From assembly GCF_034702125.1 (NCBI RefSeq), contig NC_085869.1, forward strand, positions 20,859,677 through 20,923,676: DNA of 64,000 nt, given 5' to 3'. Source of the stretch: Engraulis encrasicolus. Lineage: Eukaryota > Chordata > Actinopteri > Clupeiformes > Engraulidae. Both the position numbers and the translations under genes were made by a program. The notes beneath the pieces are model-generated. The model searched no databases and was not told the DNA's origin. It saw nothing but the letters and a program-made list of their open reading frames with translations. Positions 47,831 through 63,047 of the stretch are shown here, piece by piece. Position 1 is the first letter of the stretch. Each line of letters starts with the position of its first letter.

Positions 47831-48044
47831 CTGGGTGTGCTAAAGGAGGCTAACCCAGCTGCTGCCGCATCCCATCAGGCTAATGGCACCTCACACCGCG
47901 CGCCCTCGAGGGAGCTGCCAGGTTGAGCCGCGTGGCCCACCAGTGCTGCAGCAGCGGCAGGTGAGGACCACCGCGCCCCTACAGGCCTGCGCGGAGGAAT
48001 GTGTGCATTTACTGTACTGTATGTCAGTGAGTGGGTATTTGTTT
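47831..48044. other. No recognised feature
   Basis: GC-rich non-coding stretch. Confidence 0.5.
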
Positions 48045-48205
48045 TTTTTTAAAGTATTTTTTGGGGCTTTACTATTACAGGACAGTGTGAGAGTACTTAG
48101 ACAGGAAACGATTGGGAGAGAGAGATGGGGCAGGGCCAGGGCTAGGAAATGACCCCGGCTGGATTCGAACCGGGGTCCCCGTGTGCAATGTACTGTCAGC
48201 CCAAA
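48045..48205 (-). mobile_element. tRNA-derived SINE, second type, copy 2
   Basis: The minus strand has a perfect B box GGTTCGAATCC (plus coordinates 48161-48171), then GGTCATTTCCTAGCCC, CCCCATCTCTCTCTC and an AAAGCCCC-type tail. It matches 36580-36735. Confidence 0.84.
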
Positions 48206-49067
48206 TGTGGTGGAACACTGAGTGTGTATTTGTATTCGTGTCTGCATTTGTCTGCATAGTGTTTTTTGTGTGCATCTGTGTGCTTAGCAGGTGAACCTAC
48301 GGGGGTTGAAAGGACTCAGCATATTTAAACTGCTAGGGGAATATGAAATATGCATTGGTATCCTTGGCGTAATACGTGGCTAATGATCATGATTATTGAG
48401 GTTACACACTGAGGGACAGTGAGGCCTTTCTCAGAGCCAGAAGCATTATGAACATCCACAGGGAGGACAACTGGGCTTTTCATTGGTTATTTTACTCCAT
48501 GAATGACTCAGGAATTGACCACTGGTCATTGCATCTACCTACAGTAAATGTATTTTCTTTTCATCATTTATCATATGTACAGTAAAAATCGTATCTATGT
48601 ATATCATTGGATTATAGCACATGACTATGCCTGAAAAGTGTTTTAAAACCCTTAATGCTAATATTGAACTGAGGTGCCGCTACAGTGTTTTGTGCTTGAA
48701 TGAGTATACCCTAGTGATTACACCACTGTATTATTATACATGTTCAACAGGAGGCTTCATTAAGACCTTTTAATGAACAGGGGCTAATAGGGATAAGTGA
48801 CTGCAATGACCCGAGAACGTATACGTCACAGTTCAAGAGGGATTGGTGCACTTAGACAATATAATCACCTGACTATTCTGTATTACAGTGGTCAGGTTAT
48901 CATACCATGTGCTTATGTACTTATCAGGATCACTTATCTTAATCAAAGGAAAGGTTAAGGGAAAGTGTGAGGCCAGTCAGTGAGTTGCTTTTCCGAGCGA
49001 CCAAAGCCATAGCATCTGAGAACATGTGCTCATGGAGCCACTCCTGACGTGCTCTCTAACATTCGAA
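48206..49067. other. No recognised feature
   Basis: AT-rich non-coding sequence. Confidence 0.5.
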
Positions 49068-49180
49068 GGATTCAGATTCAAGATTCAAGATTCAAGATTA
49101 GTTTATTACGTCTTATTATAGATTTGAAGCCTATAAAGAGTGAAAATTGTTGTGGGTTTTTTTGTGTCCTCAAAATGATT
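49068..49180 (-). mobile_element. L2-like tail with (GATTCAA)n
   Basis: Three ATTCAAG heptamers are followed by TTTATT-type sequence, as in the tail at 17566-17650. An A-rich simple stretch (49181-49225) follows. Confidence 0.5.
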
Positions 49181-49240
49181 AAATAAAAAAATAAATAAAA
49201 AAATTAAATAAAAATAAAATAATAAAGGATAAAGTGCTAG

Positions 49241-49439
49241 TGTAGTTTTCAAAGTGAGAAGTCCGCACTCTTAAAATCCTTTTTGTTGTATTTTATTGTT
49301 TCATGGCAGGATTACGTTTCGACCAAGAGAACAGTCTTCATCACATTCTCCTGATGGTCAAAACGTAATCCTGCCATGAAACGATAAAATACAACAAAAA
49401 GGATTTTAAGTGTGCGGACTTCTCACTTTGAAAACTACA
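49241..49439. mobile_element. 199-bp foldback element
   Basis: The left half (TGTAGTTTTCAAAGTGAGAA through TCATGGCAGGATTACGTTT) is repeated in reverse complement on the right, ending TCTCACTTTGAAAACTACA. The short centre is GACCAAGAGAACAGTCTTC. It has no coding frame. A diverged relative is at 12744-12866, and 58046-58253 has the same design with other arms. Confidence 0.92.
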
Positions 49440-49494
49440 GTTGGCCTTCGTCCTGCACCTTTTCCTGGGATGTGCAAAATCCTCTCCTTCAGCT

Positions 49495-49600
49495 AAAGTG
49501 CTATGACAGTACCAAGAGCCTTAAGTAACAGATAAATACATATCCATTACAATTCGTGACAGTAAGGTTACAACATAGGCTCTGCGCTAAGGGGTTAAAC
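49495..49600 (-). repeat. R1-like repeat, uninterrupted copy
   Basis: GCTATGACAGTACCAAGAGC, TAAGTAACAGATAAATAC and ATAGGCTCTGCGCTAAGGGG align with both flanks of the MITE at 13475-13891, so this copy shows the site without the insert. Confidence 0.6.
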
Positions 49601-50329
49601 GTACGTACTATAGGTAGGGTTGAAAATGAGAAGATGGACCAGCATCAAATCCACAGAGAGCGCTTGGCTTTATTTCTCCTCTAAGCAGAAATTTAAGTGG
49701 GTAGAGGTCTTGTCTCCCTCACCTCAGCCATAATTAGGCTACCTGGGCTGGGCAACACGCCTGGGAAACCTGACAGGGGAAATGGGCTGATGGGGCAGAC
49801 TTAAGCACTTTCTCACCACAAGATGCAAATCATATTCAAAAATGTGTTCTTTTATTTTTTTGGACGACAGGTCCACTAGAGAAAACCTCGTCCTTAAAAT
49901 AGTGCTTCTCATTGTTCTGGAATTAAAAAAAAGTCCAAATTTGATGTTAGATGGATGGATGGATTTAGTTCACCCTTATGTTTACATATACTACTGTATA
50001 TAAACTGGCTGTGAATCCCCAAGTCCTACGAATTATATTTAATAATATATAACCCTTTTGTGGTCTTGCTTGTGTATGAGATTCTTTTGTGGCCATCTGT
50101 GAGGAGGGTTAGTGTAGGCTCTCACCCTGCAGTGTGTATTATAGTGGGTGATGTAAGGTGGTAAGGGGAAGAACCAATCAGAGGCATGTGTCTGTGGGGT
50201 ATATCATATGCAGAGGACAGGAGGCCAGTTCCACAGCCACAGCTATTCTCTCTTGCCAAGGTGAGCACTTTTCAGCCTCCTGTCTCTCAGAGGCCAAACA
50301 GTGCAGGCAACAAAAACACAGGTACACGC
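49601..50329. other. No recognised feature
   Basis: Non-coding sequence. Confidence 0.5.
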
Positions 50330-52566
<2,237 letters not shown>

Positions 52567-52623
<57 letters not shown>

Positions 52624-52624
52624 T
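52567..52624. repeat. (CTTT)n microsatellite
   Basis: About fourteen CTTT units. Confidence 0.96.
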
Positions 52625-54141
52625 TCCTCCTGCTGAAACTTGCCCGTGGATTCTGTTTCATCATTAAACTCTTGTCAAACTGTGAACGGCTCACTTTCTT
52701 GCTGTGGTCTCCGCATCCCTAAGGCCATCTCAAGTACTTGATTAGAGGCCATTAGTTTTGATCCCAGAGATCGCCCCAAGCCACGTCTGACTGCTTATAG
52801 AGCGTGCAAGAACAGCACGGCTTTGATCATGTTTTTTAACTCTTCTTCTTTTTCTTTTTTGAAAAAATGCAAACAACTCCCAGACAGCTCGATGTACAAT
52901 ATGGGATTTCGTTTAGTATGGGATTTGCCAATTTTGATGGCGATTGGGGTGTTTATGTAGGGGGGTTGGACATGTGGATGGTAAATGCCTCTGTCAATCA
53001 GATAGTATGGCTTGTTGGTTATGGCTTCTGATTAATATGCTCTGTTTATTGATTAAATGGAGGGAATGGGAGACATGTTTCTGTTTGTGTCAATTCACTG
53101 TGTTGCTAAAGTGCAGCTCCTCCAGCCTCTCAGCTGTATCCTATTCTGTTTACTAACTATCTTCATTGGTCGCATTATTCAGCATATCTAACATATCATT
53201 TCCTCGGGGAACGGCTTGTTGAACACCTGACAAATTAACAAAGCATGTTTCATTTTGTTCCTTCTCTGCTATGCTATGGAATAACAATTACATTTTCCCA
53301 GAGATCCCCTCTCATAAGTGAAGAATCAAGGAGGTATGCAGAATCAATGAATGCGGTCAAGTCAATCAAAAAAAAAAGGAATTTGTTGTTTCCCCATTGT
53401 GGTCTGTGTTGAAAATGGGTGTTGAGTTGTTGGTAGTGTCATCGGCTTTGGAATTGAGTAGAACGAAGATGTTCTTTTATCATCTAAATGAACATGATGC
53501 AACATTAAGCTTTACGGAGTCGTTACATTGACAAGTCTCATCTAAAGCCCTGCAATTCTTCCCTGTGGCTCAGTGTGAGCATGTAATTCCAGGCACCGCA
53601 ATAGCTAATATTCAGCCTACCGCCTGCTTGCTTATCTGCAGCATTACACGGCTATACAACCTGTTTACCAGCCTCATTGTTACATCACACTCGTTTAGTG
53701 GTTCTATAAGCAGAATGGAACAAATAATGATACACCGTCCTGTGCAAATCTCTTTTGTTATGGCATTCAGAAGGAGAGAAGAGCTTTGTTGCAAAATAAT
53801 GTATATCCATTTTGGAACTTTTTGAAAAATAGATTTTTTTGTAGTGGACATTCCATTGCATTGCATTTCAAAAATGCATTTTTATAAAGGTTCAAAAAGT
53901 ATGTTCTCAAAATATCAGAATGGCAAGAATTCACACATACGTAGATGATAGGATGCAAAAGTCAAAATGGTGGATGCGTTGTTTTGCAACGTAACTCTTC
54001 TACTGATGGTGATGATACGGGAAAAATAATAAGCAAGCAGCACATTGTGGTTTGGGGTTGTGGTTGTTGTTGTTGTTGTTTTTCCGCTTGAGGTGTTTTT
54101 GCTTTGTGTTTGGTATGCTGCACTGCTCTGCTCTTCATGTG
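52625..54141. other. No gene recognised
   Basis: The part 53160-53760 is repeat-free and of balanced composition, so it may be conserved non-coding sequence. A (GTT)n run lies at 54058-54080. Confidence 0.4.
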
Positions 54142-54310
54142 TGAGCTAGCATGGAGCTATAGGGAGGGCGAGCAGGACACTTGCCCCTGGGCCCAGGGGG
54201 GCCCTTCAGTGTTGGTGGTGGGAGCCCTATTGCGAGTTTGGCAAGCTGTATAGGGGGCCCTATAAGTGTCTAGCCCTGGGGCCCTGTGTGCAATTGTTCC
54301 GCCAATGTGT
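54142..54310. repeat. GGGCCC-rich repeat, unassigned
   Basis: TTGCCCCTGGGCCCAGGGGG, AGGGGGCCCTATAAG and CCTGGGGCCCTGTG give it the style of the GGGCCC MITEs, but ends and partner copies are not clear. Confidence 0.45.
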
Positions 54311-54385
54311 TGCATGGGCTCCATGTGTTGCCTTATGTAATGAGGAGGGCGCAGGTGAGCAGCCATGTGATGTGCAGTGAAAAGA

Positions 54386-54409
54386 GTGTGTGTGTATGTG
54401 CGTGCGCGC

Positions 54410-54469
<60 letters not shown>

Positions 54470-54570
54470 GCTTGTGTGTGTGTGTGTGTGTACGCGTGTG
54501 TGTGTCTGCTTGCGTGTGTGTGTGTGTGTGTGCGTGCTTGCGTGTGTGTGAGAGTCCGTGTGTGCATGTC
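54386..54570. repeat. (GT)n microsatellite, interrupted
   Basis: GT array with CGCGCG start and GCTT, TACGC and TCTGCTT interruptions. Confidence 0.96.
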
Positions 54571-54588
54571 TGCGCACAGAGAAGACCA

Positions 54589-54728
54589 CAGGGAAGACAA
54601 AGGGGTCAGTTGTCCTGTGCCCAGCTGGGGGGGGGGGGGGGGGGGACGGGACTGGGTTCTCCTCACATGGTATGTATTGAATGGGGAGGCCTTTCAGGTG
54701 ACTTTTTCCAAAGGTGTCTGCGGCCCTA
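54589..54728 (-). mobile_element. GGGCCC hAT-like MITE family F1 with a 19-G run
   Basis: CAGGGAAGACAAAGGGGTC and CAGTTGTCCTGTGCCCAG match the reversed right half of F1. AGGCCTTTCAGGTGACTTTT and GCGGCCCTA form the other end. The usual GGGCCCAG core is replaced by 19 consecutive G (54627-54645). Confidence 0.72.
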
Positions 54729-54748
54729 TATGCGTGCATTTGTAGCCT

Positions 54749-54870
54749 GTGTGTGTGTGTGTGTGTGTGTGTGTGCATGTGTGTGTGTGTGTGTGTGTGT
54801 GTTTGTGTGTGAATACATGTTCATGTGTGTATATGTGTGCATGTGCATGTGCATATGTGTGTGTGAGTGT
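54749..54870. repeat. (GT)n microsatellite, interrupted
   Basis: Two GT blocks with GCAT and TTTG interruptions, then ATGTGC repeats. Confidence 0.93.
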
Positions 54871-55229
54871 ACTCTCTGTGGAAATGCGGTGGCTGAGGGC
54901 ACTGGCACGTGCTGGCCGTCATCCTGTTGGCCTCTCCACAGATGGACCCTGCAGTGCCACCCTCACCTCACCGCCTCTAACGGCGGAATTTGTTCCAAGG
55001 CTAAAAAAAATGTACCTGTTACACAGGTAAACAAATACAGTATGCATGAACATGCACACCACACACATACAAACTCTGGCACATTAATACACACATATGT
55101 ACTGTACTGCAAATACATAATACACGCAAGCAGGCACACAGAGACACACACATATGCCACAAACTGAAACACAATCGGTTGGGTTGCAAAGCTAAGCCTC
55201 AGTCTTTGTACGGCTACTTTGGGAGGCAG
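54871..55229. other. No recognised feature
   Basis: Non-coding sequence. Confidence 0.45.
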
Positions 55230-55347
55230 TCAGAGGGAGAAAGAGAGAAAGAGAGAGGGGGGGCGAGAGAGAGAGAGAGAGAAAGAGTGAGACAGAGACA
55301 GAGACAGAGAAAGACAGACAGATAAAGTGATGGAAGACAGAGACAGA

Positions 55348-55383
<36 letters not shown>

Positions 55384-55410
55384 AAGAGAGAGAGAGAGAA
55401 AGAGTGAGCG
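55230..55410. repeat. (GA)n / GACA-rich repeat
   Basis: Interrupted GA and GACA purine array. Confidence 0.94.
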
Positions 55411-55613
55411 GAGTGGAGTGGAGTGTACACTTCTGAATTATTCACAGTCACCCACTTTTCATTTCCCCCCCACATCTCATCTCCTGCCACATGACCACTC
55501 TTTTATCACACGGGTGAGTTTTATACTGGGACAGCCGGCCTGTATTTGGGACACGCCACGCGCCGCTCACTTGCTGGCTCGCTCGCTCCCCAGGCTATAC
55601 AATGGCAGCCCCT

Positions 55614-55682
55614 GCGGCGGTAGCGGTGGCGGTGGCGGTGGCGGTGGCGGTGGCGGTGGCTGTGGCGGCGGTGGCGGCGGGC
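55614..55682. repeat. (GGCGGT)n minisatellite
   Basis: About eleven GGCGGT-type hexamers, a guanine-rich strand able in principle to form G-quadruplex. Open frames on both strands across it are artefacts. Confidence 0.95.
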
Positions 55683-55735
55683 AGGGGGAGGGAGAGAGAT
55701 AGCGGCCCAAAACTATGCACACATGCTGGCCCGCT

Positions 55736-55885
55736 GACAGCTTTGGCTGGGCCCAGGACAAAGTCATCTGAAAGGGCCCCACTACCACTCAATACATACA
55801 ATGTACTGAGGACCCAATTCTGGGACCCCCGTGTCCATGGGCCCGGTACAACTGACCCCCCCCCCCATCCCCGTTGTCTTCCCTG
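55736..55885 (+). mobile_element. GGGCCC hAT-like MITE family F1
   Basis: CTGGCCCGCTGACAGCTTTG at the left and TTGTCTTCCCTG at the right. TGGGCCCAGGACAAAGTCAT and CCCAATTCTGGGACCCCC lie inside. The flanks cacacatg and cttacatg agree in six of eight bases. Confidence 0.78.
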
Positions 55886-56130
55886 CTTACATGCATGCTG
55901 CTCCATGATGCGTTCGGAGGGCAGCGAGGGCACTGCTTTTCTTGTGGAGAGGTGGCGGGATGGTGAAGTGGGAGGAGAAGGAAGGGGGGAAGGAGGGGGG
56001 CGGTGAAGGCGAAGGCAGGCAACCCGAACTGGCGCATGCAGCCTGGCGGAGTGAAGCGGAGCACTGGGGAGCCAGGGAGGCCAGCATGTGCATACTTTAT
56101 CATATCCAAACCTCTTTCTTGCCATCCATC

Positions 56131-56140
56131 CATCTCTTTC

Positions 56141-56201
<61 letters not shown>

Positions 56202-56270
56202 CTTTTGCTCCTTTATGTGTTTGTGTGTCTGTGTGTGCACTGAGTATGTGTGTGTGCATGCATGTGTGAG

Positions 56271-56360
<90 letters not shown>

Positions 56361-56390
56361 GCGTGTGTGTGTGTGTGTATGTGAGTGAGT
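56131..56390. repeat. (CT)n then (GT)n microsatellites
   Basis: CT block 56131-56200, transitional TTTGTGTGTC, then a GT block 56272-56390. Confidence 0.96.
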
Positions 56391-56559
56391 GATGCAATCT
56401 GGGGCAAAGCTGAAGGATGATGCCTGCGCACCAAGTCCCCCGTGTTGCGAAGATGGCCTGGAGACTGCTGGAGCCCAAGGGGACCACGCAATCAGCTCTG
56501 GCGGAATAATTCGGCAATAATAATTATGAATCACATGCGTACGAGCAGCGGCGCTCACA

Positions 56560-56735
56560 TGTTTGTGTGTGTGTGTGTGTGTCTGCGCATGAGTGTGTCA
56601 GTCTGTATGCGTGTGTGTGTCTGTGTATGTATGAACATGATGCATGTAAGCATGTTATAGGTGTATAATTTGTATGAACATGTGTGTGCGTGTGTGTGTG
56701 TGTGTGTATATATTTGTGTGATCGTGTGTGTTTGA
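56560..56735. repeat. Imperfect (GT)n repeat
   Basis: GT runs interrupted by CTGCGCATGA and TATGAACATG-type sequence. Confidence 0.85.
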
Positions 56736-58045
56736 GTGTGCATAACACTGGCATCTGGGCCAGACGCCAAGGGAGAGGAAGGTATGTTTAATGTGCGTAT
56801 CCATATCACTGAGCCAAATATTTGCCTTTTTTCCATCCCCGTGCAGGCAGCGGCAGTGTGGTGATCGCATGCACATGGGGCTGGGTGGAGTGGAGCAGCT
56901 GTGGCCAGCCGCGCGGCATGATTCATTGTGACTGTGCATCTGTCCGTTACGCACACAGTTGTCATCTCTTTTATATACTCACTCACCGTGCGGACATGTG
57001 AGCGTGTGCGTGCGCTTGAACGCGTGCCGTGGTTTTTTTTGCTTGGAAATCCAGCTCACCCATCCCATCCACAACCGCAACCCTCCACTCCACCCCACCC
57101 AACCCCCCCGTTTTCAACCATTTCAGCCTAGCGTGGCACGAGGGAGAGCAGGGAGGATGAAGTAGTGAGTGCGGATGAGGGAGAGGGTGAAAAAAGAGGG
57201 CTGATTGTGGTTCTTCTTCATCTATTAGTGGTGAGGCGAAAATGTTCAACTTTGAAAGTCAGCGTCTAATTAGCGGAATTAGCCTCAGATCAAAGAAGAC
57301 AATTACGGGCGGCGTTTGGCGGAGGGGCGTGCATGACTGGGACCTCATTTGCATCACAAGGCAGCTAGCTCCTTTTTGCAGCGCTAGATAGGGAAACAGT
57401 GAGGGAAACAGTGAGGGAAACAGCAACGTGTTCATTACAGTTAGCGCCAAAGCACACAACACCGTGCTGCATTTAGATCGAACTTCGAGTTTCATGTCAG
57501 AGGCACAAGCACAATAACTTACAAATAGTACGCACTCCCTAGCACCACTAGGCCAACAAAACCCCCACTCCCTCCTCAATGCACAATGCACACATCGACA
57601 AAAAAAGAAACAAGCAAACACACACACAACGTACTCGAGAAAAATCCATGTTACAATGTTTATCTCCTCCGTAGGAAAACAAGGCCGCTTCATCACTTTG
57701 AATCTAATTCTAGTTCCTGTGGGCCGGACAGAAGCCTCTGGCTGTACTTCATATAGACCCATACAGGCAGCCTCAACAAGAAGCAAAAAAAAAGAATATG
57801 CTCCTTTTAGTGCCGGAAGTCTATAGCGTGCTATCTGGATTAAATGCTACTCACACTACAGTAAACCTGTTCGGAATGATACATTAGTTACATTACCTGC
57901 GTAGTATCATATAATGGGGCGCTACTTGGCATGTGTGCACTGGGCAACTCCTAAGGTGGGTCCCATGAGTTTCCATCATCATAGTAGTTGTAGAGAGTTA
58001 CTTGTGCACAGTCCCTGGTGCTGAACAAAAAAATTACGTATTTGT
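56736..58045. other. No gene recognised; candidate conserved non-coding stretch at 57225-57345
   Basis: The stretch 57225-57345 has CTAATTAGCGGAATTAGC and GATCAAAGAA (homeodomain-like and TCF/LEF-like words) in a repeat-free context. Three tandem GTGAGGGAAACA units lie at 57398-57423. Confidence 0.4.
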
Positions 58046-58253
58046 GGAAAAAAGGTTTGCACACTCCTTTGGATTTTTTTCTTCTTTAAGTTATTATTTG
58101 TTTTTATTCATTCATTGGCAAGCATGATGACATTTCGAAATCTGAGGAAGACAGAGAGGTCAAAACGTCATCATGCTTGCCAATGAATGAATGAAAAGAA
58201 AAAAAAAACTTAGAGAAGAAAAAAGTCCAAAGGAGTGCGCAAACCTTTTTTCC
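58046..58253. mobile_element. 208-bp foldback element
   Basis: GGAAAAAAGGTTTGCACACT through CATTCATTGGCAAGCATGAT is mirrored in reverse complement on the right, ending GCGCAAACCTTTTTTCC. The centre is AAATCTGAGGAAGACAGAG. GGTCAAAACGTCAT right of the centre parallels GGTCAAAACGTAAT in 49241-49439. Confidence 0.92.
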
Positions 58254-58535
58254 GTCATCAAAGCCCACAGGCACAGCCATAGACATACGGTATATTCATA
58301 CAGTGTGTATACGTATACATGTAGTATATTTCTATGGGAAGAGTGCAGCACTGCCTGCTAGCTGCCTCCTAAACTGGGATACTGCATGTGTTTATGTTGG
58401 AGCAGGCCTGGCTGCTGGCTGGCTCTCTTTCCCTCTCATACACCACCATGAGAAAGATGTCCGTCACTCAGCTTGTCCATATTGTCAGTGATGAATGGCG
58501 AATGAAACGTGCTAAGGAAATGGCTGCACACATGG
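58254..58535. other. No recognised feature
   Basis: Non-coding sequence. Confidence 0.5.
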
Positions 58536-59081
<546 letters not shown>

Positions 59082-59311
59082 CAGAGAGAGTAGAGAGAGA
59101 GGTTCCATTGGCCCATTGTTTCCGGGTTCTATTATTGCAAGGGGTAGGGGGGGGGGGGATCCCCCTTTAGGCAGACCTAGGCAGACCTAAGGACTATTCT
59201 ATTCAATGCTAGGAGTATTATGACAAGCCCCTTTGGGCAGACCGGAACCTGGTCATGTGAGGTGACCATAGCAACCTATTACATTGGCATATCTCTATAT
59301 ACTTAAAGAAT
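59082..59311 (-). repeat. Dispersed repeat, copy 2 (see 2304-2524)
   Basis: Reverse complement of the first copy throughout, with one extra AGGCAGACCT unit and a G-run at 59147-59158. Confidence 0.75.
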
Positions 59312-59657
59312 CTCTGGTGCAGTGCTCTCCACTCCACTCCACATAGCACTGCCTCACTACTATTGCCACGGTTACTACCCGCTCGCTCAGCAGCAGCAGA
59401 TGCTCGCTGAATGAAAGTCATAAAAGGCAATAGGCCTGCTCTTATTTATTTTTTTATCGTGGTTGGACATCAGTCAAAGCCAGGGGTTGGGCTATCTCTC
59501 TTTTTTTCGGCTGTGATATCTGTGCTATAGCAGACTACAGATCAAAGCATGGACTTGTTTTTTAAGAATGTCTGGCACCTCTGAGTGAGATTTGTGTAAT
59601 GCTTTCTTTATCTCACAGATTCTTTGACATTGAATTGGACATACATACACATAGCTG
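59312..59657. other. No recognised feature
   Basis: Non-coding sequence. Confidence 0.5.
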
Positions 59658-59806
59658 GTGACTTACAGTTATGTACAATAGGTACATGTTATTGGTTTCA
59701 CTCCCTGGAGCAATGTAGCGTTGGCTGTCTTCCTCATGGGCGCTTCAGCAATGGATGGATACAAACCTTCCAAGACTGACTGCTCAACCAGTAGGCCATG
59801 GCTGCC
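59658..59806 (-). mobile_element. V-SINE-like tRNA SINE, decayed
   Basis: The minus strand starts GGCAGCCATGGCCTACTGG. It later reads ACATTGCTCCAGGGAGTG and TGTAAGTCACC, paralleling the better copy at 62076-62300. The B box is lost and the tail is degenerate. Confidence 0.72.
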
Positions 59807-60281
59807 ATGTGCACATTGACACATACTACATACATACAAGATCACATTATGGCAAATGTGCCAAGGGCCATTGAGAGGATTGTCATTGGTGACAGAGGCA
59901 GTGACATTCTCTGTCCACTATTTTCTCCTATCTCTTTCTATATTCTTTTCTTGTCATTGTCACACCACCCTCTACGCCTGGGGTTGTTCTCACACCCGTC
60001 CTGTAGCCCCCCACCCCCACCATCCCACCCCACCCCTCCACTCGTGACAATATGACGTGTTTCATATTCTCATCCTCATGTGGCAAGAGGCCATATCGTG
60101 GTGTGCTCACATGGTGCTTTAATTGTCCACCATGTCGTAGCCTGCAGGTTTCTGGGGAGACGAGGTGATTGACGTAGCAGCTAATCACAGTAATGGGTGT
60201 TGTGGTGATGCGGTGCAGGACGGGGTGGGGGAGGAGGTATGATCAGGGTTGTGGTGGGGTGCAGCCCATCTAGCTGTGTGG
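59807..60281. other. No recognised feature
   Basis: Non-coding sequence. Confidence 0.5.
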
Positions 60282-60772
60282 TAGGGGCGGGCAATGTGGC
60301 AAAAATGTCATAGCACAATTTTTTTTAAACATAAAATCTCGATTTTTTTATTTTTTATCACAATCTGCCATGAAATACAAAAAGATACAAAACATTTTCT
60401 GAACAGACTTTAATGAAAATACTTAAATTGTAAACACACTGATAAAGTGCACAATTGAAATGTGATTAAGTAAAGAATGAAAGTGTAGACAAGACAACAA
60501 CACATCACTCTGATACTGATAAAGTAAACATCCTCACTGCAAGAAGATATATGCAATTTCTCCACTTTGGTAGGTTCTCGACAATCTTGTCAGTGGTCGA
60601 GTTGTAAAATCAAAGCAGGGGGGATGGTCAGAGATTGATTCTGATTATTGGGGGTTTAGACCATTTTCATTGTTGGGGGGATGGCATCCCCCCTCATCCC
60701 CCTACAACTCGAGCCCTGAATCTTCTACTCGATTTCATGATTCACAATTTAGTATGGTCATATTGCACACTA
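60282..60772. mobile_element. hAT-like element with perfect target duplication, hosting a second MITE
   Basis: The left end TAGGGGCGGGCAATGTGGC and the right end ATGGTCATATTGCACACTA are imperfect inverted repeats. CTGTGTGG flanks both sides (60274-60281 and 60773-60780). A 128-bp MITE is inserted inside, so this element is older. There is no transposase frame. Confidence 0.82.
60591..60718. mobile_element. Nested hAT-like MITE, CAGNGNTCGAGTTGTA ends
   Basis: CAGTGGTCGAGTTGTA on the left pairs with TACAACTCGAGCCCTG on the right. The flanking octamers aatcttgt (60583-60590) and aatcttct (60719-60726) agree in seven of eight bases. The 128-bp interior is G/C-run-rich. Confidence 0.85.
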
Positions 60773-61106
60773 CTGTGTGGGGATGGGATGGGGCCACTTG
60801 CAGAGCGGGGATCCCCTGGAGGGCCCTCTGCACCTGGGTCAGGAGGAATGATGAGCATGATTCTGGAAGAGGAGGGAGGCCTGGTCCATCTTCTTTTGTA
60901 ATTATATTTTTAGTGGTAACCAGTGGGTTTACAACATGACAGTGAAGAGATGACTTTAAAAGGTGCCGGTCCATCTTCTTTGCTGTTTTTTTTATCAGCA
61001 TCATTGTATGATGACCAGTGCATGTAAAGAAATTGACAATAAAACCAAGTTGACTTTACTGTAGCTGTTAACACTGCAAGACGCTCACATGGATGCAGGC
61101 AGAAAC
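60773..61106. other. No recognised feature
   Basis: Non-coding sequence. Confidence 0.5.
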
Positions 61107-62075
<969 letters not shown>

Positions 62076-62300
62076 TGCATTACATTACATTACATTTAGC
62101 TGACACTTTTATTCAGAGGGACTTACATTTTACTCTTTTTCAGGGTATTGGTTACAGTCCCTGGAGCAATGTGGGGTTAGGTGCCTTGCTCAAGGGCACT
62201 TCAGCCATGGATGCAGGTGTAGGTAGAGGTCAGGTGGGATTCGAACCTACAACCACCAGATTGAAAGACCAACTCCCTAACCGTTAGGCCATGGCTGCCC
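62076..62300 (-). mobile_element. V-SINE-like tRNA SINE, well preserved
   Basis: On the minus strand the head GGGCAGCCATGGCCTAACGG contains an A box TGGCCTAACGG (plus 62281-62291), and GGTTCGAATCC is a perfect B box (plus 62237-62247). The body has GCCCTTGAGCAAGGCACC and CATTGCTCCAGGGACTG. The tail TGTAAGTCCCTCTG, AAAAGTGTCAGCTAAATG ends in (TGTAA)n. This order is typical of fish V-SINEs, which use a LINE-derived tail. Confidence 0.9.
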
Positions 62301-63047
62301 GTTGCCTATACTGTTTGTCTTGCAACTTATACATGATAGCTTAAGGAAGACCGCATTTCTTTCTCTCATACTGTCATACTGCTAGCAATAATGTGCTTGT
62401 GTGTAGCAATCTACTGATGTATGTGTATGTAAGTAGTGATGTGAGTTTAATTGAATCACATACAGCTGTACCCCTCAGTCTCGCATGCAGTGCTTGCGCC
62501 CGTTACATAAACCACATCCTTGCAATAGTTTGAGCCTTTTTACTCTCTGTGTCTCCCTTAATGTGCACTCTCATTTGTTTGAGATTTTTCAGCAGTGTTT
62601 GCAGAATTTCCTAAATTGCCAAATCCCAGGACCTTTTACCGCTAATGCAGTAGGCCTGTGAATAAAAGGGTGACTTTTTCTTTCTTTCTTTGCTCTCCGA
62701 GTACTGTACTTTATGTGTGAGTCTATGGCTGGTTGGCTGGCTGCTGTGTGAGAGTACGGTACATGCACACACACTGGAAAAGGAGGAGGAAAAAGCCATG
62801 TCTCAGCGACTCTGCAGCTCCGAGTCCCGCGCCAGAGATGCTGTCATGCTACAGTGGCTCAGGTTGACTCCCTGGGTCATAATCCATATCTCTTGACTGT
62901 CATTTAATTAAAAGGCGGCGGCAGCGGTGGTGGCGGTTTTGGTGGTGGTGGGTGGTGGGTGGTGGTGCTACTCCATTGTCTCGGACCGGACCCCACGCCC
63001 CTGCTGGTGGAAAAGGCTGTGGCGTTGAATCAGCAGGCCATCAATCT
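62301..63047. other. No recognised gene
   Basis: Contains a GGTGGTGG-rich run at 62912-62966. No exon was recognised. Confidence 0.45.

Noticed and set aside
55595..56125. Frames across the GGCGGT repeat on both strands
   Set aside because: They combine a hexamer repeat with an F1 MITE and have no recognisable protein.
58388..58530. Frame containing MRKMSVTQLVHIVSDEW considered as an exon
   Set aside because: No family match, no convincing splice borders, and it runs straight into the CA array.
62237..62291. A and B boxes considered as a tRNA gene
   Set aside because: The sequence continues into a SINE body and LINE-type tail and lacks a full cloverleaf; the same applies at 28242, 36580 and 48045.
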